DNA of 64,000 nucleotides from Qipengyuania_B sp965214525 (GTDB taxonomy: Bacteria > Pseudomonadota > Alphaproteobacteria > Sphingomonadales > Sphingomonadaceae), in the NCBI GenBank assembly GCA_965214525.1, contig OZ243959.1, positions 2,728,001 to 2,792,000 on the forward strand, in the 5' to 3' direction. This document shows, piece after piece, positions 25,457 to 34,153 of the stretch. Both the position numbers and the translations under genes were made by a program. The notes under the pieces are model-generated. The model saw only the letters and a list, made by a program, of their open reading frames with translations. It had not been told where the DNA came from and did not search any database. Position 1 is the stretch's first letter; each line of letters begins with the position of its first letter.

Positions 25457-26611
25457 ATGACCCAAGTGCTCGACTATGCCAAGCGCCTGATCGCAGCGCA
25501 AAGTGTGACTCCGGCACGCGGCCGGGTGTTCGATGCGATGGAGGGCATACTGGCGCCCCTGGGGTTCGCCACCTATCGGTTCATGGCGGGTGACGGGCCA
25601 GAGGGTAGCGATGATGCCCCGGTAGAGAACCTGTTCGCCATCCGGCAGGGCCCGTCCGGCTCGCGCCACTTCGCATTCGCCGGACACCTCGATGTCGTTC
25701 CGCCGGGTGAAGGCTGGAATAGCGAGGCGTTCACGCCAGACATTCGCGGCGCGTTGCTCTACGGGCGCGGCGCGGTCGACATGAAGGGCGCGATCGCCGC
25801 AATGGTCGACGCCGCTCGCAGCGTTCCCCCATCCGCAGGCACTATCAGCTTCATCGTGACTGGCGACGAGGAAGGCCCGGCGCTGCACGGAACGCGGGCG
25901 CTGATCGAGTTCATGCAGCGGCATGACCATCGACCTAATCTGTGCCTGGTCGGCGAACCCACCAGTGTCGACCGGCTGGGCGATATGGTGAAGATCGGGC
26001 GGCGCGGCTCGCTCAATGTCTGGTTCACCGCCGAGGGCAGCCAGGGACACGTTGCCTATCCCCATCTGGCGGACAACCCGGTGCCACGGCTAATCCGGAT
26101 GCTGGCGGAACTGGATAGCCTGGTGCTGGATGAGGGCACCAAGTGGTTCCAGCCTTCCAATCTCGAGATCACCGAGCTTGCCGTTGGCAACCCGGCGCAC
26201 AATGTCATCCCCGCGCAGGCAAGAGCGCGCGTCTCCATCCGGTTCAACGATTTGCATACCGGCAAGCAGTTGGCCGAGCAGGTGAGCGCCATTGCCGGCA
26301 AATACGGTGCGACGGCGCGTCCGATGATCTCGGGCGAACCCTTTCTGACCCCGCCAGGCGCTTTCTCGCGCCTGGTCGCCGATGCGATCACCGCGGAAAC
26401 GGGTGTGAAGCCCGAACTCTCGACCAGCGGCGGCACCTCGGATGCACGTTTCTTGCGGGATGTTTGCCCCGTCATCGAGTTTGGCCTAGTCAACGCCACC
26501 ATGCACAAACGCGACGAGGCAGTAGCCATCGCCGACCTCCCTACGCTAAGCCGCATCTACGCGCGCATCGCTTCGGCGGCGCTGGCGACGGATCAAGGGG
26601 AGGGTCAATGA
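25457..26611 (+). CDS. dapE: Succinyl-diaminopimelate desuccinylase
   Basis: This 384-residue M20 zinc hydrolase releases LL-diaminopimelate from its N-succinyl form in lysine and peptidoglycan synthesis. Metal and catalytic residues are in AFAGHLDVVPPG (His, Asp), YGRGAVDMKG (Asp), TGDEEGPAL (two Glu) and GEPTSVDRLG. The dimerisation domain holds GRRGSLNVWF and a conserved His in GHVAYPHLADNP, and the last ligand is in NATMHKRDE. ATG at 25457 follows a weak GGCGATCGAGG leader. dapB lies 2 kb away on the other strand. The stop overlaps the start of a symporter gene (ATGA). Confidence 0.95.
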   Translation: MTQVLDYAKRLIAAQSVTPARGRVFDAMEGILAPLGFATYRFMAGDGPEGSDDAPVENLFAIRQGPSGSRHFAFAGHLDVVPPGEGWNSEAFTPDIRGALLYGRGAVDMKGAIAAMVDAARSVPPSAGTISFIVTGDEEGPALHGTRALIEFMQRHDHRPNLCLVGEPTSVDRLGDMVKIGRRGSLNVWFTAEGSQGHVAYPHLADNPVPRLIRMLAELDSLVLDEGTKWFQPSNLEITELAVGNPAHNVIPAQARARVSIRFNDLHTGKQLAEQVSAIAGKYGATARPMISGEPFLTPPGAFSRLVADAITAETGVKPELSTSGGTSDARFLRDVCPVIEFGLVNATMHKRDEAVAIADLPTLSRIYARIASAALATDQGEGQ

Positions 26612-27939
26612 CGAGCGACGCACGGGAAATCGCCGCGGAGGCAGCGCCGATCGGGCATGGCAAGCTGCAGTGGCGCATTCTCATCGGGTTTGTCGCCGGC
26701 CTGGTCGCTGGATTGCTGGTGTATACCTTCTTTCGCGACGCCCAATGGGTCGAGATGATCGTCACCTACGTGACCAATCCGATCGGTCAGATCTTCCTGC
26801 GGCTGTTGTTCATGCTGGTCATACCCCTGCTGTTCAGCGCCCTTGTGGTGGGCATTGCCGAAATGGGCGAGATCCGGGCGCTGAAGCGCATCGGCGTGCG
26901 TACGCTCATCTACACGGTGATCGTGTCGAGTATCGCGGTCGCTATCTCGATTGCGCTGGTCAATCTGCTGCAACCGGGCGCGGGGGTGGACCGGGCGGCA
27001 GCCGACGAGCTGTTGGCGCAAGGGGCTGAGGGCGCATCCAGCATCGTCGCAGCGTCCGCCGAAAGCGAGGCAGGGGTGAACCAGGTCATCGCCATCGTCC
27101 CCTCCAACGTCATTTCTGCCATGTCGAACAACGATATTTTGGCGGTGATGTTCTTCGCCCTGTTCTTTGGTATCGGTCTGCTGCTGGTGCAAACCCGCCG
27201 GACGGAGCAGTTGAAGGACGCGATAGAGGGCGTGTTCGAGGTCGCCATGCGGCTGATCGGCATCGTCATCCAATTGGCCCCGATCGCCATTTTCTGTTTC
27301 ATGTTCAATTTGTCGGCGCAGTTCGGTTGGGACTTGCTGTTCAAGCTCGCGGCGTTTGTCGCGGTGGTCCTGCTGGCGCTCGGCATCCAGATGTTCGGCG
27401 TGTTCCCGCTCTTGCTGAAGTTCCTTGCCAGGAAGAGCCCGTTGCAATTCTTCAAGGAGACGCGCGAGGCGAGCGTCATGGCGTTCAGTACCGCCAGCTC
27501 CAACGCCACCCTGCCGACAGCGTTGCGGGTCGCGGATACCGAATTGCAGCTGCCCCGAAAGATCGCCCGCTTCGTGCTCACCATCGGCGCGACCGCCAAT
27601 CAGAACGGCACCGCCATGTTCGAAGGCGTGACCGTGCTGTTCCTGGCGCAATTCTTCGGCGTGGACCTGTCGCTTGCCGATCAGGTTTTCGTGATGCTGA
27701 TCTGCATTCTGGCCGGCATCGGCACTGCTGGGGTGCCGGGTGGATCGCTGCCGGTCATCGCGCTGATCCTGGCTGGCGTCGGGGTCGATCCGGCGGGTAT
27801 CGGGCTAATCCTGGGCGTCGACCGCTTCCTCGACATGTGCCGTACGACCCTCAACGTGGTCGGTGATCTGGTCGCGGCGCAGGTCATCAGCGCGACCAGT
27901 TCTGCGGATGAGCGCGCATTGGCTTCGGCAGGAGCTTAG
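26608..27939 (+). CDS. Dicarboxylate/amino acid:cation symporter (DAACS family)
   Basis: This 443-residue transporter has eight membrane helices and two re-entrant hairpins, of the GltP/DctA type. Key regions are FLRLLFMLVIPLLFSALVVG, the first hairpin FSTASSNATLPTALR (Ser-rich), the TM7 sodium/substrate motif ANQNGTAMFEG and the second hairpin GIGTAGVPGGS, then VDRFLDMCRTTLNVVGD with the substrate-binding Asp, Arg and Asn. It should import a dicarboxylate, glutamate or aspartate with Na+ or H+; which one cannot be told. ATG at 26608 lies in the dapE stop, so it is translationally coupled to dapE, which hints at amino-acid supply. Confidence 0.92.
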   Translation: MTSDAREIAAEAAPIGHGKLQWRILIGFVAGLVAGLLVYTFFRDAQWVEMIVTYVTNPIGQIFLRLLFMLVIPLLFSALVVGIAEMGEIRALKRIGVRTLIYTVIVSSIAVAISIALVNLLQPGAGVDRAAADELLAQGAEGASSIVAASAESEAGVNQVIAIVPSNVISAMSNNDILAVMFFALFFGIGLLLVQTRRTEQLKDAIEGVFEVAMRLIGIVIQLAPIAIFCFMFNLSAQFGWDLLFKLAAFVAVVLLALGIQMFGVFPLLLKFLARKSPLQFFKETREASVMAFSTASSNATLPTALRVADTELQLPRKIARFVLTIGATANQNGTAMFEGVTVLFLAQFFGVDLSLADQVFVMLICILAGIGTAGVPGGSLPVIALILAGVGVDPAGIGLILGVDRFLDMCRTTLNVVGDLVAAQVISATSSADERALASAGA

Positions 27940-28028
27940 GCGGCTCGTTTTCAAAACCTGATGGAAGTTCTAGACAGCGCACGAACCAGATCGCACTACA
28001 TGCGATAGGTCTGTTCTTCGATTGTCCC

Positions 28029-28676
28029 TCACCGTTCCTTCGGCACCAGCACCTTCTTGCGGTAGCTGCACAAATCCACCACCGGACAGCGCCAGCATTC
28101 CGGCGTCCGCGCCTTGCAGACATAGCGACCATGCAGGATCAGCCAGTGATGCGCGCCCAGGCGGAACGGCTGAGGCACGCGGCGTTCCAGCTTGTGCTCG
28201 ACAGCGTCAGGCGTCTTGCCCCTGGCGAGGCCCATCCGGTTGCACACCCGCAGGATATGGGTATCGACCGCAAAAGCTTCGTGTCCGAAAGCACAATTCA
28301 GTACCACATTGGCGGTTTTGCGCCCGACCCCCGGCAGCTTGACCAGATCCTCGCGCGTCTGCGGCACTACGCCATTATGCTCCTGCACCAGCATCTGCGC
28401 CGCCGCGATCACGTTCTTCGCCTTGGAATTGTAGAGGCCGATGGTGCGGATATGCTCCTTCAGACCCTTTTCGCCCAGCTCCAGCATCTGCTGCGGGGTC
28501 CGAACCTGAGCGAACAGCTCCCGCGTCGCCTTGTTCACCCCCACATCGGTCGCCTGCGCCGACAATGCGACAGCGACGAGCAACTGAAAGGGATTGTTAT
28601 ACTCCAGCTCCGTCTCCGGCGCAGGGTTCTCCTCCGCCAGGCGCCGGAACAGTTCGAAAATCTGGTCCTTCGTCAC
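28029..28676 (-). CDS. nth: Endonuclease III
   Basis: This 215-residue DNA glycosylase/AP lyase removes oxidised pyrimidines in base excision repair. The helix-hairpin-helix LPGVGRKTANVV near 114 carries the catalytic Lys, and FAVDTHILRVCNR supplies the catalytic Asp near 138. The iron-sulfur cluster Cys pattern (C-x6-C-x2-C-x5-C) is in YVCKARTPECWRCPVVDLC. The start is GTG at 28674-28676, seven bases after the dapB stop, so dapB and nth are one transcript. Confidence 0.96.
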   Translation of the reverse strand: MTKDQIFELFRRLAEENPAPETELEYNNPFQLLVAVALSAQATDVGVNKATRELFAQVRTPQQMLELGEKGLKEHIRTIGLYNSKAKNVIAAAQMLVQEHNGVVPQTREDLVKLPGVGRKTANVVLNCAFGHEAFAVDTHILRVCNRMGLARGKTPDAVEHKLERRVPQPFRLGAHHWLILHGRYVCKARTPECWRCPVVDLCSYRKKVLVPKER

Positions 28677-28683
28677 AAGCGCA

Positions 28684-29403
28684 TCAAAGACCCAGCACGT
28701 CGTTCATCGCATATCGATTCGGAGCGCGACCAATCAGCCATTGGGCCGCCCGCACCGCGCCACGAGCGAACAATTCCCGGCTTTCTGCGCTGTGAACAAG
28801 CGTTATCCGCTCATGTTCGCCTGCAAATATTACGCTATGTTCGCCTGCAACTGTGCCGCCGCGCAATGAAGCGAAGCCGATCGCCCCTTCCCGCCGCTTG
28901 CCGGAGCGGTCCATCTCGGTGTTCGCAGCCAATTCCACACCGCGCCCCTGCGCCGCCGCCTCGCCCAGCAAGAGCGCAGTGCCCGATGGCACGTCCACCT
29001 TCATCCGGTGGTGCATCTCGACGATCTCGATATCCCACTCCGGCACCAGCTTCTCCGCCGCCTGCCGCACCAGATGCGCCAGCAGCGTCACGCCTAGCGA
29101 CGTGTTGCCTGTCTGGAGCACGGCAATGCTCTGCGCCGCCTGGCCGATCAGCCGGTGGTGCCCTTCCGAAAGCCCCGTCGTGCCGACGAGGATCGGCGTC
29201 AGCGCGTCTCGCGCGGCGGCAAGGTTCGCGTTGAGCGCAACCGGTGCCGAGAAATCGATCAGGACGTCGCTCTGCTCTGCCAGCGCCGCGACATTGCCGC
29301 CCTGGTCGACACCTCCTGCAAGCTCATGCTCCAAACCCGAAAGCAGGTTGGCAACCGCCCGTCCCATGCGCCCTGCGCTGCCAATGATCCCTACTCGTGC
29401 CAT
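28684..29403 (-). CDS. dapB: 4-hydroxy-tetrahydrodipicolinate reductase
   Basis: This 239-residue NAD(P)H-dependent reductase makes tetrahydrodipicolinate in the lysine/diaminopimelate pathway. The Rossmann motif is IGSAGRMGRAV near 7, LIDFSAP near 49 and GTTGLSE near 74. The DapB signature IEIVEMHHRMKVDVPSGTAL near 127 contains the catalytic His and Lys. ATG at 29403 has AAGGAAG six bases upstream. Only 35 bp separate it from the divergent deacylase gene, so their promoters must overlap. nth follows directly. dapE lies about 2 kb away. Confidence 0.95.
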   Translation of the reverse strand: MARVGIIGSAGRMGRAVANLLSGLEHELAGGVDQGGNVAALAEQSDVLIDFSAPVALNANLAAARDALTPILVGTTGLSEGHHRLIGQAAQSIAVLQTGNTSLGVTLLAHLVRQAAEKLVPEWDIEIVEMHHRMKVDVPSGTALLLGEAAAQGRGVELAANTEMDRSGKRREGAIGFASLRGGTVAGEHSVIFAGEHERITLVHSAESRELFARGAVRAAQWLIGRAPNRYAMNDVLGL

Positions 29404-29438
29404 TGCACTTCCTTTGCAGTGTGTGTTTGAAGCTGGTC

Positions 29439-30143
29439 ATGGCAGACTATAAGAACATCGTCATCCTAACCGGTGCGGGCATCTCGGCTGAAAGCGGGAT
29501 CGACACCTTTCGCGCGGTGGATGGTCTGTGGGAGCGGCACCGGATCGAGGATGTGGCGACGCCCGAAGGGTTCGCGCGTGATCCCGATCTCGTGTACCGG
29601 TTCTACGACATGCGTCGCGCCGCGATCGTGACCAAACAGCCCAACCCCGCCCACGAAGCGCTAGCCCGGCTCGATCGGTCATGGCCCGGATTTTTTATGA
29701 TAGTCACGCAGAATATCGATGATCTGCATGAACGCGCCGGGGCGGAGCGGGTGTTCCATATGCACGGCGAGGCGCTGTCGGCGCTGTGCGCGGCCTGCGG
29801 AGCGCGCCATCGCTGGACAGGTCCGATGATCGATAGGCCTGCTTGCCCATCGTGCGGTGAGACGGCACTGCGCCCCGATGTCGTCTGGTTCGGCGAGATG
29901 CCCTACGGGATGGAGCTCATCTATCAGGCGTTGCAGCAGGCGGATTTGTTCGTTTCCATGGGCACGTCCGGGGCTGTCTACCCCGCCGCGGCATTCGTGC
30001 AGGAAGCGCGCGCTGCCGGGGCGTCGACCCTAGAACTCAATCTGGAACGCAGCGAAGGGTCGCACTGGTTCGATGAAACCCGGTTCGGCCTCGCCAGCGT
30101 TCTGGTGCCGCAATGGGTCGATGAGATGCTAGCCTCGGCCTGA
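29439..30143 (+). CDS. cobB: NAD-dependent protein deacylase (sirtuin, SIRT5-like class III)
   Basis: The product has 234 residues. NAD-binding motifs are ILTGAGISAESGIDTFR near 10 and TQNIDDLHERAG near 93, with the catalytic His in FHMHGE. Four zinc Cys are in CAACG and CPSCG. FYDMRR, with Tyr-x2-Arg, marks class III sirtuins that prefer acidic acyl groups (succinyl, malonyl) and also remove acetyl. It uses NAD to reverse lysine acylation on metabolic enzymes. The frame is open upstream to 29397, but ATG at 29439 fits the family. The 3' end overlaps the convergent moeB-like gene by 15 bp. Confidence 0.93.
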   Translation: MADYKNIVILTGAGISAESGIDTFRAVDGLWERHRIEDVATPEGFARDPDLVYRFYDMRRAAIVTKQPNPAHEALARLDRSWPGFFMIVTQNIDDLHERAGAERVFHMHGEALSALCAACGARHRWTGPMIDRPACPSCGETALRPDVVWFGEMPYGMELIYQALQQADLFVSMGTSGAVYPAAAFVQEARAAGASTLELNLERSEGSHWFDETRFGLASVLVPQWVDEMLASA

Positions 30144-30911
30144 TCCGCACGCTTTGCAGAGCGGATCCTTGGGGATTTCAAAACTGCGCATTGATGGCAC
30201 CAGCCCGTCGAGCAGGTGCAATCGCCCCCATTGCGGATCGCCCAGGCCACCATGTCCTGACAGCAGCGCCCGGATCGCCTGCATCGCCGCAAAAGTACCG
30301 ACCCAGCCCGCCATGGCGCCCAGCATCCCCTGTTCGGCACAACTGTCGCAATCCTGCGCATCGAAAGCGTCCCCGACATAACATCGATAGCACGGCTGGT
30401 CCTTCAGATGGCCGGCAAAGGCGCCTACCTGCCCTTGAAACTTACCGACCGCCGCCGAAAGAAGCGGCTGGTTTAGCCGTACGCACGCGTCGGACACCGC
30501 AAGTCGCGTGGCAAAATTGTCCGTCCCATCGATGACGAGATCGGCTTTCCCAAGCAATTGTCCCGCGTTGCTGGCGGAAATGCGGGTATCGCTGACATCG
30601 ATCGCCAAGGCGCTATCGAAATTGGCCAGCCAGCGGCGCGCGGCCACCACTTTGCCATGCCCAACATCGCGGGCGGCGAACAGGGTCTGGCGCTGAAGAT
30701 TGCTCAGATCCACCATGTCGTCGTCGATCAGCGTCAAGCGCCCGATACCCGCGGCGGCGAGATATTGCAGCGCCGGGCTGCCGATCCCGCCCAGACCAAT
30801 AAGAGAGACATGCGCTTGTGCCAGGGTCGCCTGCCCCGCGCCGCCGATCTCGGGCAGGACGATGTGCCGGGCGAACCGGTTCAAGCGTTCGGGAGGGAAG
30901 TCCATGGACAT
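30129..30911 (-). CDS. MoeB/ThiF-family adenylyltransferase
   Basis: This 260-residue E1-like enzyme adenylates the C-terminal Gly-Gly of a ubiquitin-like sulfur carrier (MoaD or ThiS) for molybdopterin or thiamine synthesis. The nucleotide motif is LIGLGGIGSPALQYLA near 38, followed by DDDMVDLSNLQRQTLF with the Arg of the active site and DGTDNFATR. Zinc is probably held by CYRCY and CKACG. The segment CAEQGMLGAMAGWVG is shared with both MoeB and ThiF, so the sulfur carrier cannot be decided; no moaD or thiS is nearby. It converges with cobB. dnaA lies upstream on the same strand, 47 bp away. Confidence 0.88.
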   Translation of the reverse strand: MSMDFPPERLNRFARHIVLPEIGGAGQATLAQAHVSLIGLGGIGSPALQYLAAAGIGRLTLIDDDMVDLSNLQRQTLFAARDVGHGKVVAARRWLANFDSALAIDVSDTRISASNAGQLLGKADLVIDGTDNFATRLAVSDACVRLNQPLLSAAVGKFQGQVGAFAGHLKDQPCYRCYVGDAFDAQDCDSCAEQGMLGAMAGWVGTFAAMQAIRALLSGHGGLGDPQWGRLHLLDGLVPSMRSFEIPKDPLCKACGSGRG

Positions 30912-30958
30912 GGCTGTTTACATCCTGTGCAGAGCCTGTCGATGGAAGTTCGTGCGCT

Positions 30959-32362
30959 TCAGCTTTCCAGTTGCCGCAGCAGGCTGCGCACGTCGCTGTC
31001 CATATCGGCATCGCGGGTGCGTAAATCCTCGATCAGGCGCACCGCATGGATCACGGTCGAGTGATCGCGCCCGCCGAACTTGCGACCAATCTCGGGATAG
31101 GAGCGGGGGGTAAGTACCTTGGACAGGTACATCGCGACCTGCCGTGGCCGCACGACCGCGCGGGCCCGCCGTTTACTCGACATCTCGGAGCGGTCCATGC
31201 GGTAGAACTGGCTTACGGTCCGCTGAATTTCGTCTATGGTGATCCGTCGGCGATTGGCTGAAAGGATATCGGTAAGCTGCTCTTCGGCGAGTTGCAGCGA
31301 TACCTCTTGCCCCGTCAATTGCGCGTAGGCGATCAGCTTGTTCAGGCCTCCGACCAATTCACGCACGTTGCGCGTGATCGTGCGGGCGAGAAAATCGATT
31401 ACATCGTCCGGCACCGCGAGCGGCGCGAAGCGAGTTAGTTTCGATTCGAGGATGGAGCGGCGCAATTCGATATCGGCCGACTGGATGTCGGCGACCAGAC
31501 CCATCGACAGACGCGACAGCAGGCGGGGCTCCACCCCGTCGAGCGCTTGCGGCGCGCGATCGGCGGCGAATACCAGGCGCTTGCCTTCGGCCAGCAGCGC
31601 GTCGATCGTGTAGAGCAGTTCTTCCTGTGCGCTGGCCTTGCCGATGATGAACTGGATATCGTCGACCAGCAGCAGGTCGAATCCGCGCAGCCGCGTCTTG
31701 AACTCCATCATTTCGTTGGCTTTGAGTGCCTGGACGAATTCGACCATGAACCGCTCGGCCGAGCAATAGAAGATACGCGCCCGCGGATGGGTCTGAAGGA
31801 AGGAGTGGCCGATGGCGTGCATCAGATGGGTCTTGCCCTGACCCGTCGCCGCCTTGAGGTAGAGCGGCGAGAATTGCGGCGGTTCGTCCGCCGACATGCG
31901 CTGCGCCGCGTTGCACGCCAGGACATTGGCCTCGCCGGTAACAAACGCGCCGAAGGTCAGCGATGCGTCGAGGCCCACGCTCGAGGCAAACGGGGGTTCG
32001 ACATATTCGTCGCGTTTCAGCGCAACGACATTTGCGCCGCCCCCGCCCCCGTTGCCGTCGCTTTCCAGATGCAGTTCGGGCAGCTTGCGCCGTCCAGGGT
32101 GGACCGCGATGCGCACGTTGCGTACTTCTCCGCGAGCGATCTTCCAAGCCAGCGCAAGCCGGTCGGCGAAGCGATCCTGCACCCAATTGGCGCTGAACTC
32201 GGTGGGGCAGTACAGGTTGAGCGTGCCGGTCTCCGCGCAAAAGCCCCCCAGTTGGATGGGCTTGATCCATTGGGAATGGAGCTGGAAGCCCAGATCCTTG
32301 CGCAATCCCTGGCTGATGTCCGACCAGTCAGCGGCGAGATTAACAGCTTCCAAATCTTCCAT
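30959..32362 (-). CDS. dnaA: Chromosomal replication initiator DnaA
   Basis: This 467-residue initiator melts oriC and loads DnaB. The N-terminal domain I (about 1-90, ISQGLRKDLG) is followed by a short linker, then AAA+ Walker A LKAATGQGKTHLMHA near 175 and Walker B LLLVDDIQF near 236. The DNA-binding domain IV ends with ARAVVRPRQVAMYLSK and the signature GGRDHSTVIHAVR, followed by SLLRQLES. The start is ATG at 32360-32362 with AGAGGA seven bases ahead; the frame stays open farther upstream without family similarity. No cluster of DnaA boxes is seen beside it, so oriC is probably elsewhere. Confidence 0.97.
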   Translation of the reverse strand: MEDLEAVNLAADWSDISQGLRKDLGFQLHSQWIKPIQLGGFCAETGTLNLYCPTEFSANWVQDRFADRLALAWKIARGEVRNVRIAVHPGRRKLPELHLESDGNGGGGGANVVALKRDEYVEPPFASSVGLDASLTFGAFVTGEANVLACNAAQRMSADEPPQFSPLYLKAATGQGKTHLMHAIGHSFLQTHPRARIFYCSAERFMVEFVQALKANEMMEFKTRLRGFDLLLVDDIQFIIGKASAQEELLYTIDALLAEGKRLVFAADRAPQALDGVEPRLLSRLSMGLVADIQSADIELRRSILESKLTRFAPLAVPDDVIDFLARTITRNVRELVGGLNKLIAYAQLTGQEVSLQLAEEQLTDILSANRRRITIDEIQRTVSQFYRMDRSEMSSKRRARAVVRPRQVAMYLSKVLTPRSYPEIGRKFGGRDHSTVIHAVRLIEDLRTRDADMDSDVRSLLRQLES

Positions 32363-32769
32363 CAAATCCTCTTGCCCTTTGCCCCTTCCGGAAACGCCTG
32401 TTGTCGTCAGCATCAACGCATCCTTCGCCTGGCATCCTTGCGCCGGTTTCCCGCCGTCCGATGCGTTTCCATTCGGACAAAGCCTGGGCATCGCGAAAAA
32501 ACACTTGTTTTTCCGTGCCATGCGTCGGGGCTCGTCATATTTGATGTCCCGGCTGAGCCAGTCTGGACAGCGGCATTTATGAGCGCTCAAGCCAACAGGG
32601 CAAGGGCCGAACCTGTAAAAAAGCTGAAATAAATCGGTTGACTTGCGCTAAGCCGCAGGGCGCTATTCAACCCTTTGAAACTACGGAGATTGTGCGATCC
32701 GATGCCGGCGAATCAACGCTTTTGCAAGGTTTGCGACAGCGTGTGACGGATCGATCGAGCGGGTATGCC
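32363..32769. other. dnaA upstream region, no gene seen
   Basis: About 400 bp between the dnaA start and the rpsT terminator hold no credible gene. I looked for DnaA boxes (TTATCCACA and single-mismatch forms) on both strands and saw none. An A/T-rich palindrome, AAAAACACTTGTTTTT, lies near 32496-32512 and could be part of a dnaA control element. The region probably holds the dnaA promoter, but I cannot place it. Confidence 0.4.
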
Positions 32770-32806
32770 GCAAAAACGAAAAAGCCGGCGACCAAGCGCC
32801 GGCTTT
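32770..32806 (-). terminator. Rho-independent terminator of rpsT
   Basis: AAAGCCGGCG (32781-32790) and CGCCGGCTTT (32797-32806) form a perfect 10-bp stem with a 6-base loop. On the minus strand it is followed by TTTTTCGTTTTTG. It lies 58 bp after the rpsT stop, in the right orientation. Confidence 0.88.
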
Positions 32807-32863
32807 CGAGCCATGTCGAACTGTCCCGAACCGGGATCGGCTCTTCGCGAATCGGATCGATGA

Positions 32864-33124
32864 TTAAAGCGCGGCGACTCGTTTCGAAAGCCGCGACATC
32901 TTCCGCGCAGCTGTATTCCTGTGCATCACGCCGCGCGCAACGCCGCGTGCCAGTTCCGGCTGCGCGTCCTTCAGAGCAATGCGCGCGGCATCCTTGTCGC
33001 CCCCTTCGATCGCGGTTTCGACGCGCTTCAGATGCGTCCGGATGCGGCTGACGCGGGCGGTGTTGATCTGCTCGCGGGCGGCATTGCGCCGGATGCGCTT
33101 CTTGGCTTGGGGGGTATTGGCCAT
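32864..33124 (-). CDS. rpsT: 30S ribosomal protein S20
   Basis: An 86-residue, Lys/Arg/Ala-rich protein starting MANTPQAKKRIRRNAARE, with an all-helical pattern through THLKRVETAIE and ending NTAARKMSRLSKRVAAL. S20 binds 16S rRNA early in small-subunit assembly. ATG at 33124 follows GAGGAACAC. It is a single-gene unit with its own strong terminator, placed between mutM and dnaA as in many alphaproteobacteria. Confidence 0.97.
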   Translation of the reverse strand: MANTPQAKKRIRRNAAREQINTARVSRIRTHLKRVETAIEGGDKDAARIALKDAQPELARGVARGVMHRNTAARKMSRLSKRVAAL

Positions 33125-33260
33125 TGTGTTCCTCGATCGACCCGCCGCTTGTCGACAAGCGAGAGCCATGTACTGCAAACATAGATGATAGCGGCGGAGA
33201 ACCACCGATAAAGGACCGTCTTTACGGTTGCTGCAAGCTGCCGTCAAGCCGCGCGAAGGG

Positions 33261-34076
33261 TCATTTCTGGCAGCGAGGACAGAACCAGGTGCTGCGTCCG
33301 CCCTGCACGATCCGGCGAATGACGGTCGCATCGCATCGCAAGCACGGCTCGCCATCGCGTCCGTAAACCTGGAACCGCGAGGCGAAATAGCCGAGTTCGC
33401 CATCAGGCCGCGCAAAATCGCGCAAGCTCGATCCACCATCGCGGATCGATTGCTCGAGCACCGCGCGGATCGCGGGTATCAGCCGTCGAAGCGCCGGGCG
33501 CGAAACCTTCCCACCGGCTTTGCGCGGATGGATGCCTGCCTCAAACAGCGCTTCGCACACGTAGATATTGCCCAGGCCAGCGACGTTGCGCTGATCCAGC
33601 AGCAACAGCTTGATCGATTGGTGGCGGCCGTGGAACCGGGCGTGCAGCCCCTCCCAGGTCAGGGCCGGGCCGAGAGGTTCCGGACCGAGCGCGGCGAAGC
33701 CTCGCCATCCTTCGAGCGCTTCGTTCGCGACCAGATCGACCCAGCCGAACCGGCGGGGATCGTTCAGCGCGAACACGTGGCCGCCGGCGGCCATGACCAG
33801 ATGATCATGAGGATCGCTTTGCACCGGATCGATCCGCCATCGCCCGCTCATGCCCAGGTGAAAGATAATCGTTGCCGCCCGATCGAGGTGAATCAGCCCA
33901 TATTTGGCTCGGCGCGACAGACCGGTGACCCGGGCGCCCACGCAGGTCTGCACCATGCCTTCGGGGAACGGAAAGCGCATGTCGGGCCGGCGCAATTCCA
34001 TCGCATCGATGCGCGCCCCCGCAAGGTGGCGGGCAAGCCCGCGCACGGTAGTTTCAACTTCGGGAAGTTCGGGCAT
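33261..34076 (-). CDS. mutM: Formamidopyrimidine-DNA glycosylase
   Basis: This 271-residue Fpg/MutM removes 8-oxoguanine and formamidopyrimidines in base excision repair. The mature N-terminus PELPEVETTVRGL supplies the catalytic Pro and Glu. Other landmarks are FHLGMSGRW, the Lys loop HQSIKLLLLDQ and the H2TH signature VAGLGNIYVCEALF. The zinc finger at the end has Cys pairs CLRCD and CPRC, with QVYGRDGEPC before it. ATG at 34076 is fixed because the enzyme needs Pro at position 2. It is divergent from ubiE with 77 bp between starts. Confidence 0.97.
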   Translation of the reverse strand: MPELPEVETTVRGLARHLAGARIDAMELRRPDMRFPFPEGMVQTCVGARVTGLSRRAKYGLIHLDRAATIIFHLGMSGRWRIDPVQSDPHDHLVMAAGGHVFALNDPRRFGWVDLVANEALEGWRGFAALGPEPLGPALTWEGLHARFHGRHQSIKLLLLDQRNVAGLGNIYVCEALFEAGIHPRKAGGKVSRPALRRLIPAIRAVLEQSIRDGGSSLRDFARPDGELGYFASRFQVYGRDGEPCLRCDATVIRRIVQGGRSTWFCPRCQK

Positions 34077-34153
34077 GAACCGGGCAAGATCGCGTCGCGT
34101 GCGTCATACTTCAAGGGTTTGCCGTGTTGTCAAAGCGCAGCTAAGGCGGCGCC

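Noticed and set aside
30129..30143. Overlap of cobB and the moeB-like gene ends
   Set aside because: A 15-bp convergent overlap is ordinary in compact genomes.
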